The notes under the pieces were generated by a model. The model did no database searches. It was not told the DNA's origin and saw only the letters and a program-made list of their open reading frames with translations. This document shows positions 1-7,000 of a stretch of 7,366 bases of DNA, piece by piece. This stretch comes from Terriglobales bacterium (lineage in GTDB: Bacteria; Acidobacteriota; Terriglobia; Terriglobales; Acidobacteriaceae). Both the position numbers and the translations under genes were made by a program. Positions within the stretch are counted from its first letter, which is position 1, and each line of letters opens with the position of its first letter. The stretch covers positions 1 to 7,366 of the forward strand of contig JAFAWN010000416.1 of assembly GCA_019241735.1 (NCBI GenBank), given 5' to 3'.

Positions 1-1047
1 TAGAAGCTCGTAAACTTCGGTAACGGGAGTGGTCTCGCCTGCTTTGGTAAATATCGCCAGCAGCGTCTGCAGGGCTGGTACATTTTCCCGGACGTGTCCG
101 ATGATGAGGTGAAGGTTCTCCAGCACTCCGGCCGAATCAGAGGCCAGGAGCGCGTCCGCATACTGGCGATAGATATCGAGAGCATGTTCGAAATTACCGG
201 AAGCGACCAGCGCAGCGGGATAAGCTTTAATCGCGCTTTCGTCACCGTGAACGGTGAACAACTTACCCGCGAGCACTTCAGCTTCAGGCAGTCGTCCGGA
301 TTGCAGGTACGCCTGAAATAGAGCGCGCAGCCCATCAGGGTGGCTGTCGAGGTCCGGAATCTGTTCGAGAAACTGAATCGCTCCCGCAATATCGCCTGCA
401 TCGAGAGCATTTTCCCCGCGCAGCCTCAATGCCTGGCTATTGCTGGGATCCAAAGTCAGCATACGTTGCAGAATTTGCTCGGCCGCGGCCAGCTGTCCCT
501 TGGCACGCAGGCTTTCAGCAGCTGCCAGGAAAATCTGCCAAGCCTCCGGCTTCCGCGATAGCCGCACGTAAACTTCGGCCAGGCGTGTCCGCATGGGGAT
601 GTTTTCCGGGTCCATCTCAAGGGTCTTCTGGAAGATCCGGACCGCCTGTTCCAGTTCGCCGGCGCGCAAAAACTCTTCAGCTACTTGCAGGTATTGCGCC
701 CGGGCATCGTTGAACAGGCCTTGGAGCGTGTAAAGCTCCGCCAGGCGAAGTGCGCTTTCAAGGGAAGGTTTAATCTTACTCAGCTTCTTGTACATGGCGA
801 TGGCCTTCACCGTGAAACCCTGTGAGGCGTACGCATCGCCGACGCTCTTGAAGCACTCCAGCGCCTTTTCCTTGTCACCTAGGCGCGCGTAAAGATCGCC
901 GACGGTGTTCGCCACGGTCAAATCCTTGGGATCAGCTTTGAGTACCTTTTCGTACTCAGCAATGGCATTTTGCAGCTTCGCCTGCTGGACGAATTTCTCC
1001 GCAGCCCGTAGAGCTTTCTGTTTATTGAATCCAAAACCAAATGCCAT
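1..1047 (-). CDS. Tetratricopeptide-repeat (TPR) protein, partial (C-terminus beyond the window)
   Basis: The minus-strand frame is open from an ATG at 1047-1045 to the window edge, giving 349 residues without a stop. The protein begins MAFGFGFNKQKALRAAEKFV and has no signal peptide or membrane segment, so it is probably cytoplasmic. TPR helix pairs with the usual small/large residue pattern are visible at about residues 14-40 (ending KVLKADP), 44-76 (VANTVGDLYARLGDKEKALE), 78-94, 97-128, 129-148 (ending LEMDPEN), 151-182, 183-203 (ending LTLDPSN), 205-230 and 238-262; later helices are looser. TPR arrays are protein-protein scaffolds, and nothing here shows a catalytic domain or names the partner. 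The start is supported by the repeat array beginning almost at once, but there is no good Shine-Dalgarno sequence before it, only G-rich GGGGTCCGG. It is divergent from the ligase/acyltransferase gene. The family call is secure; the cellular role is unknown. Confidence 0.9.
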   Translation of the reverse strand, partial: MAFGFGFNKQKALRAAEKFVQQAKLQNAIAEYEKVLKADPKDLTVANTVGDLYARLGDKEKALECFKSVGDAYASQGFTVKAIAMYKKLSKIKPSLESALRLAELYTLQGLFNDARAQYLQVAEEFLRAGELEQAVRIFQKTLEMDPENIPMRTRLAEVYVRLSRKPEAWQIFLAAAESLRAKGQLAAAEQILQRMLTLDPSNSQALRLRGENALDAGDIAGAIQFLEQIPDLDSHPDGLRALFQAYLQSGRLPEAEVLAGKLFTVHGDESAIKAYPAALVASGNFEHALDIYRQYADALLASDSAGVLENLHLIIGHVRENVPALQTLLAIFTKAGETTPVTEVYELL

Positions 1048-1308
1048 AGAAGTCCGGACCCCGGTTCCCGGTCACTCTTAATGCATCAGAGATCGCCGGC
1101 TATTTGCATCCAATCGGCCATGCCGCATTCGTGCTGTGACAGTGGACTTTCGGACAAAGCTGATTGTACGGCTGGTCACATCAATTCGTATGGTTACTAA
1201 GGGTTACCGGAAGGGACTGTACGACTGGGTTTCGGCCGTGCATGGCGAGGTGGTCAAACAGCCTGCAGGGGCTGGTTGCGCTAACCTGTGTTGAGGCGCG
1301 TCACAGGT
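1048..1308. other. Intergenic gap between divergent genes, no clear promoter
   Basis: This gap must hold the start signals for both the TPR gene (leftward) and the ligase/acyltransferase gene (rightward). I see no -35/-10 pair with proper spacing on either strand; the TACAAT-like box on the minus strand (1168-1163) has its nearest TTGATG only 10 bases away. Small repeats are present: a palindrome GTCCGGAC at 1052-1059 just before the TPR start, two copies of GGTTAC at 1192-1197 and 1202-1207, and an imperfect direct repeat TGTACGGCTGG / TGTACGACTGG around 1166 and 1218. Any of these could be chance. Confidence 0.4.
1293..1296 (+). promoter_or_regulatory. Weak ribosome binding site candidate for the ligase/acyltransferase gene
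   Basis: GAGG lies 12 bases before the ATG at 1309, slightly further than ideal. The alternative in-frame GTG at 1288 has its nearest purine run, AGGGG, 16 bases away, which is worse. This mildly favours the ATG but does not settle the start. Confidence 0.35.
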
Positions 1309-3801
1309 ATGCCACGACAATCATTGGTTGAATATCTGGATGATTTCTCGCAAAAAGGCCAGGACGTTGCCTACGTTCAGCGCCGCGGATATCGCACCGA
1401 GCGCTGGACCTATCAACGCGTGGCTGCCGCAGCCTGTCAATTTGCCCGGGAACTTGAATCCCGGGATGTGGGCAAGGGCGAGTGCGTTCTCATCCGGGGA
1501 CAAGATTCGGCAGAATGGGTTGTCGCATTTCTTGGCTGCATCCTTCGCGGAGCCATCGCTGTGCCTATCGATGCCGCCGCAACTGACGACTTCACCCTTA
1601 GGGTGTTTAAGCAGGTAAACGCCAAACTGCTCGTCTGTTCGTCCCAATATATGGACGCAGCTGTGCCTGCCTTTTGCCTGGAGAGCCCGTCTGAAAGCAC
1701 TTCCGCCAAATCCTTTCAACCGTATACGCCTTTCGCGGCCCAGCTTAGCGATGTTGTGGAGATAGTTTTTACCTCGGGAACAACCTCTCAGCCAAAAGGC
1801 ATAGTGATCACCCACGGGAACTTCCTCGCCAACCTTGAACCCATCGAGAATGAGGTCCGTAAATACTTAAAGTATGAAAGGGTGGCGCACCCCATCCGTT
1901 TTCTGAACTTGGTGCCCTTGAGCCATCTCTTTGGCCAACTCCTTGGAATCTTCCTGCCGCAATTGGTTGGCGGTACGGTTGTGTTCCAGGATTCCTCGAA
2001 ACCCACCGACGTGATCGCCGCGATTCGACGCGAGCGCGTGTCGGTGCTGGTCTCTGTTCCCCGGATGTTGCAATCGCTCAAAGAGAAACTGGAGCGCGAT
2101 CTCGAGAACGAAGGCTTGCTGCCTGATCTTCGCCGCCGGCAGCAGTCGGCACAAGGCCAGCATTTTTTCCGCCGATGGTGGACCTTTCGCCGCATCCATC
2201 GACAATTCGGGTGGAAATTCTGGGCATTGATCTGCGGGGGCGCCACTCTCGATTCCGCCACCGAGGAATTCTGGAAGCTCATCGGATATGCTGTCATTCA
2301 GGGTTACGGCCTCACTGAAACCACATCGCTGATAACCCTGAACCATCCCTTTCGCCCCGGGAAGGGCTCGGTGGGTAAAATCCTGCCGGGACGGGAGGCG
2401 AAGCTTGGCCCCGACGGCGAAATTCTGGTGCGAGGTGAAGCGGTCGCCGCGTACTACCAAACTGCCCCGGACGAGCCAAGCATTTCGCAGGAGGATGGCT
2501 GGTTCCACACCGGTGACATCGGAGCGCTCGACCAGAACGGCAATCTTTACTTCAAGGGCCGAAAAAAAGACGTCATCGTAACGCCGGCGGGGATGAACGT
2601 TTATCCCGAAGATCTGGAGGAAGCTCTGCGACGCCAGCCCGAAATCAAGGACTGCGTGGTTGTCGGCTTACCGCGTGACGGCAACGCGGAGCCTTGCGCC
2701 GCCCTCATTCTGCGGGAGAAGACCGCCAAGCCGGAGGAGGCGGTCCACCGCGCCAATAATTCGCTGGCCGAATATCAGCGCGTTCGGAGCTGGATGGTAT
2801 GGCCGGAACACGATTTTCCCCGCACTTCGACACAGAAGCCACGCCGAAACGTCATCCACGACACAGTTGTTGCAAGTCTTGCAAACAAGAGCTTGCCTGT
2901 GAACAGTGCACCCCTTGTCGACCTCGTAGCAGCGATCACGCGCCGCCCGGTCGCTGCCGACGCGGGTCTTAATTTGAGCTCGCTGGATCGCGTCGCACTT
3001 CTGGGCGCGCTGGAAGATCGCTATCAGCTCGATCTCAGCGAATCGAATATCGCCAATCTCAACACGATGGCGGACGTGGAAGCTCTAGTCAGCGGCACGG
3101 CTCCCCATAGTGCGCAGTTCCACTATCCCCGGTGGGCGCAAATGTGGCCTGTCTCTTCCATCCGCATAGCAGTTCACTATTTGTTTTTACGCCCCGTTGT
3201 ATGGCTGCTGACTCGGCCTCAGATTCAAGGGCGGGAAAATCTACGGGGATTGCATTCACCAGCATTGGTAGTTTGCAATCACGTCAGCGATTTCGACGTA
3301 GCATTTGTCATTGCAGCTTTGCCATCGCGCTTCAGTCATAAGCTCACTGTCGCAACCGCCGGGGAGACGCTCGAGGCTCTTCGCAATCCCAGGCCGGAAT
3401 TGAGTTGGACGCGAAGAGTCTATGACCGGATCAAATGGCTGCTGGGGAGTGCGCTGCTCAACCTGTTTCCTATGCCTCAGCGGGCCGGCTTTCGCGAGAG
3501 CTTTGCTTTTGCCGGAGAGTCGGCCGATCGAGGCTACAGCGTTCTGGTATTCCCTGAAGGCCGGCACACTAGTGATGGACGCCTGGGTCCGTTCATGGCA
3601 GGCATAGGATTGCTGGCAACAAATCTCGGCCTACCAGTTGTTCCCATCCGCATTGATGGCCTTTTTGAAGTCAGCCGCGCGGGGAAGCTGTTCACCGCTC
3701 CGGGAACTATAAGGGTTAACATTCGCCAGCCCTTGAGGTTTGGTCCGGAGAGCCCGCAACGGATTGCCGGTGAACTGCGCGAAGTGTTAGAACGAAGCTA
3801 A
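1309..3801 (+). CDS. Fusion enzyme: acyl-activating AMP ligase, ACP-like domain, PlsC-type acyltransferase
   Basis: This is an 830-residue protein from the ATG at 1309. Residues about 10-520 form an ANL-superfamily ligase, which makes acyl-AMP from a fatty acid and ATP. Its P-loop FTSGTTSQPKG is at 154-164, GYGLTET at 332-338, TGD at 401-403, the KGRKKD hinge just after, and the C-terminal catalytic lysine in PRTSTQK is about K510. An Arg/Trp-rich stretch near 273-303 resembles the insert of long-chain ligases. Residues about 535-596 look like an acyl carrier domain with LSSLDRV; Ser558 fits the phosphopantetheine site. A hydrophobic stretch (about 616-635) leads to the acyltransferase: NHVSDFD gives the HX4D pair H658/D663, FPEGRHTS is at 748-755 and VVPIRIDG at 777-784. 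A role in phospholipid acylation or lysophospholipid repair at the inner membrane is inferred. In-frame GTG (1288) and TTG (1291) starts exist; I chose ATG because the ligase fold begins soon after it and GAGG lies 12 bases upstream. Confidence 0.93.
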   Translation: MPRQSLVEYLDDFSQKGQDVAYVQRRGYRTERWTYQRVAAAACQFARELESRDVGKGECVLIRGQDSAEWVVAFLGCILRGAIAVPIDAAATDDFTLRVFKQVNAKLLVCSSQYMDAAVPAFCLESPSESTSAKSFQPYTPFAAQLSDVVEIVFTSGTTSQPKGIVITHGNFLANLEPIENEVRKYLKYERVAHPIRFLNLVPLSHLFGQLLGIFLPQLVGGTVVFQDSSKPTDVIAAIRRERVSVLVSVPRMLQSLKEKLERDLENEGLLPDLRRRQQSAQGQHFFRRWWTFRRIHRQFGWKFWALICGGATLDSATEEFWKLIGYAVIQGYGLTETTSLITLNHPFRPGKGSVGKILPGREAKLGPDGEILVRGEAVAAYYQTAPDEPSISQEDGWFHTGDIGALDQNGNLYFKGRKKDVIVTPAGMNVYPEDLEEALRRQPEIKDCVVVGLPRDGNAEPCAALILREKTAKPEEAVHRANNSLAEYQRVRSWMVWPEHDFPRTSTQKPRRNVIHDTVVASLANKSLPVNSAPLVDLVAAITRRPVAADAGLNLSSLDRVALLGALEDRYQLDLSESNIANLNTMADVEALVSGTAPHSAQFHYPRWAQMWPVSSIRIAVHYLFLRPVVWLLTRPQIQGRENLRGLHSPALVVCNHVSDFDVAFVIAALPSRFSHKLTVATAGETLEALRNPRPELSWTRRVYDRIKWLLGSALLNLFPMPQRAGFRESFAFAGESADRGYSVLVFPEGRHTSDGRLGPFMAGIGLLATNLGLPVVPIRIDGLFEVSRAGKLFTAPGTIRVNIRQPLRFGPESPQRIAGELREVLERS

Positions 3802-3893
3802 CGATTTTTGTTTTCGGGCAAATCCTTCCCTTTCGCACAGTTTCAACAGTATTTTGCACAACGTAAGACGCTCATAACCAGTCGAGTAGCAGC

Positions 3894-3926
3894 TTATACA
3901 TGGATTACTGTATAACTTAGGAGTTA
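3894..3926. repeat. AT-rich inverted repeats downstream of the ligase/acyltransferase gene
   Basis: TTATACA (3894-3900) and TGTATAA (3909-3915) form a perfect 7-base inverted repeat around an 8-base centre. The right arm overlaps a second small dyad, TAACT (3913-3917) with AGTTA (3922-3926) around TAGG. The two hairpins are mutually exclusive in RNA. The stretch is AT-rich compared with its surroundings and lies between convergent stops. It could be a weak terminator element, a protein-binding dyad or chance. Confidence 0.4.
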
Positions 3927-3966
3927 GAACACTTTCTCCACTATTCTTACGGGCTTTAGCGACCTA

Positions 3967-4039
3967 CGCCGACATTCCATTCGTTCCGCTGGCGAGCGGA
4001 CGAAGGATTAGCGCGATCACACTGTCGGCGGACCGCCGA
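3967..4039. terminator. Nested inverted repeats between convergent genes, candidate bidirectional terminator
   Basis: An outer perfect 8-base inverted repeat, CGCCGACA (3967-3974) with TGTCGGCG (4023-4030), encloses a strong inner hairpin: TTCG-T-TCCGCT (3980-3990) pairs with AGCGGACGAA (3995-4004) around a GGCG loop, 10 base pairs with one bulged T. The right outer arm also belongs to a second palindrome, TCGGCGG (4025-4031) A CCGCCGA (4033-4039), so two alternative folds compete. It ends 13 bases from the stop codon of the leftward gene and 166 bases past the stop of the rightward gene. Neither strand has a T-run after the stem, so it is not a classical intrinsic terminator; a repetitive extragenic element is the main alternative. 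Confidence 0.45.
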
Positions 4040-4052
4040 TCCCCGGAACGGC

Positions 4053-7000
4053 CTATTTCACGGTCTGGGAAGTTGTTCCCAAACTCCTGGCCGATTGCGC
4101 ATCTCCGCTGTACTTCGCGGTTATTGTGAATGTCCCTGCAGGCAACTTCTGTGTGATCAAAAGTGCTTTCCCGGCGTGCAGGGGCACGGTGCCAAGCTCA
4201 GTCGTCCCGTTCGCAAAAGTCACGCTGCCTGTCGGTCCGCCGGGAGCAGCAGAATTCACGATCGCAGTCATTTTTATAGGCTGCCCGGAAGTCGAAGGAT
4301 TGGGGCGGGATTTAAGCACAGTTGTGGATGGATAGAGGGCGACATCCTGTCGTAACGCCGCCGAACTTCCCTTGAAAGTCGCGTCCCCGGTGTAGGTCGC
4401 GGTGATCTCGTGGGTTGCGGCCGTGAGGGACGAGGTAGTAAAAATCGCGATCCCGTTTGCGATGATCCCGGAACCGATGGCGGTGTTGCCGGCAAAGAAT
4501 GTGATGGTTTCCCCGTCAGGTATTTTCCCTAACCGCGACGAAACGGCTGCTGTGAAAGTTACAGGTTGGTTGATTAAAGATGGTGAGCCGGAAGTCGTAA
4601 TGACGGTCTTTGAGAACACTGGGAGATTTACGATGTACTCGATCCAAGCGCCAGATGTGCTGCCCGCGTTATTGCTGTCGCCTGAGTACATAGCCGTTAC
4701 CGGGTGCGTGCCGGTGATTGAGTAGGTTCTGGTCAAAACTGCGGTCCCCGCACTGACCGGAACCGTTGTGCTCTTATTGCCGTCTTTGAATGTGACGGAC
4801 CCAGTTATTGCGCCCCCGTAGGGATTTGTCACCGTCGCGGTGTATGTGACTGGTTGATTTGCAGCAACTGGATTCGCACTTGCCGTGATAGTCGTCGTAG
4901 TCAGAGAGGGGGCGACGTTGACATGAACGCCTAGAGAGTTGCTTGGCGCGAAGCTACTATCCCCGCCATAATACGCGACCACGAAGTGAGCCCCCACCGC
5001 AAGCTGCGTTGGCGTGAGAGAGGCCTGGCCGTTGGAACTTACCGAAGCTGAACCAATGGAAACCCCGTTATCGCTGAAAGCGACTTCTGAAGTGGGTGTC
5101 CCTGGCCCAGTATGCTTAATTTCGGCGGTGAAGGTGATGGATTGAAATGCCGATATCGATTGGATCGCGGAGGGAGACAATGTTGTTGTAGTTGCGGAGA
5201 GAGTGGCCGCGATGTCGAGCAGCACACTTGCGCCGGCATCGAACTGCAAGGAGCCCGCTAAGTCAGGCTTGCCGTCATTGTTGAAATCGCCCACCGCAAG
5301 GAAACTCAACATGATGTCCGTAATACTGAGGGTTTGGTCGATCATCACCGAGCCGTTCGGGCAGTCGAGAAAATCCCCGCAGCGGTTCGCCAGCACGGGA
5401 GTCAAATTGCCGGTGCCGAAGAAGTCTGCGGCTACGACCGAAACCGGCGGACCGCCGCTGGTGCCTAGATTGTGTCCCGCGCTGAACGTGCCGTCGCCAT
5501 TTCCGTACATGATGCTGCCGTGACCATTACAGTCCGAGCAAACGCCCGCGCCGTTTGCCATTGCGAGATCAAGAATGCCGTCATTATTAAAATCTCCGAC
5601 AAAAGCTGCATCCACGCCACTCTGACTTGCGGTTAGAAATACCAGGGGGGATTGAAAAGTGCCGTCACCATTACCCAGCAGCACGTTTACGACACCGGGA
5701 GGGAAAAGGTACGGCTCGAATGAGGTTCCGAGCGCTGCTAAATCAATTTTCCCATCGTTGTTGAAATCGCCGGCAACAATCGTCATTGGATTGCCGCCAT
5801 AAGGCTGCTGGTTGAGGGCAATCGGTGTGCCCGGACTGAAGCTTCCATCGCCCTTTCCAAGAAAAATAGTCGCCGACCCGCCGGGAGAGGAACAGTTCAC
5901 ATCCACACAGTTATTCAGAACGGCTATATCCGGTATGCCGTCGCCGTTGAAATCGCCAGTAACCAGAGATTCAGCAAAAAATCCGCCAGAGGATAACGTG
6001 ATTGGCGGCTGAAAGGTACCATCTCCGTTGCCCGCAGAAACAGCGAGCTGGCCGCCGCTTGCGCATCCGGCGGGAGCGCACTCCACGGCAGCCGCGAGAT
6101 CAAGCTTGGTGTCGTTGTTAAAGTCGGCAGTGACCACTGCGACCCCGGCGAGGGAGGTGGGGAGCGAGGGCCGCAGCGAGCCATCGCCGTTCCCGAGATA
6201 GATACTTCCGTTCGCCAGCGCCAAATCCATGTTGCCGTCGCGGTTGAAATCACCCACTGCGATCTGGCCAGATCCGCCAGCAATTTCAAGTTCGGCGGTA
6301 TTCAAAACAGCGTTACCGCGATTCAACAGAATGCTAACTGCCCTTCCCGAAGGGCCACCAAAAGGTTCGCTGCTGGATACCACGATATCGGGGAGGCCGT
6401 CACCATTAAAATCACCCCACGCGATCACAAAGGGATAAAAGCTGTCGCCGGAATCGAACACACGGACCGGCCGGAACGAACCATCGCCATTGCCCAGAGA
6501 GATTCCCGTCGTACCGAAATCCCCGCCGAAGAATGCTTGCGAGCCGGATGTTACAAGGTCAGGAATTCCATCGCCATTCATGTCAATGGCCGCGACCACG
6601 GTTGCGTGAGGTGATGTCTCGAAAGTGGCAGGCGTTCTTAAGCTTCCGTCCCCATTGCCGAGAAATACCTGGCCGTCGGGAAGGGCGACATCGGGATTTT
6701 CATCCTGATTGAAGTCGGCACTGGCGAGAGAATTCATATTGCCGGAGTAAGTAATCGGATAGCTGTTGGACAGGGAGAACGTTCCATCGCCATTCCCCAA
6801 AAGAATGCTCAAGCTGCTGTTGAGAACTGCCAGGTCCAAACGCCCATCTTTGTTGAAGTCGGCGGCCGCCATTACTCCCGACGGAACTGAAGAAGCTTTT
6901 GCCGGTTGGAAAGCGCCATTGCCTGTCCCTAAAAGCACACTGACACCGGCGTCAGTGTTAAGAATCAAGTCGGCTGATCCGTCATGATTCACGTCTGCAG

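Noticed and set aside
94..713. Overlapping plus-strand open frames (94-321, 340-561, 429-713)
   Set aside because: The minus strand carries an unbroken TPR protein across this whole stretch; the plus-strand translations show no family signal.
1135..1168. Sigma-70 promoter from GTGACA and GATTGT
   Set aside because: Both boxes are poor and the spacing is about 20 bases, too long to claim.
1788..2297. 169-codon open frame on the minus strand
   Set aside because: Shadow of the same ligase gene; low-complexity RRK-rich translation with no domain.
1867..2508. 213-codon open frame on the minus strand
   Set aside because: It lies wholly inside the ligase domain, whose motifs prove the plus-strand frame; the minus-strand translation has no recognisable domain and odd Arg/Gln-rich composition.
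1309..3801. Membrane transporter domain like LplT fused to the enzyme
   Set aside because: Only one hydrophobic stretch before the acyltransferase is visible; there is no multi-pass membrane region.
4053..4100. Cell-wall sorting or PEP-CTERM signal at the C-terminus of the FG-GAP protein
   Set aside because: The chain ends straight after the last Ig-like domain (TTSQTVK) with no motif, hydrophobic segment or basic tail.
5924..6289. 121-codon minus-strand frame in another phase of the FG-GAP gene
   Set aside because: It is a frame-shifted reading of the repeat array, with repeated peptides such as STATA arising from the DNA repeats.
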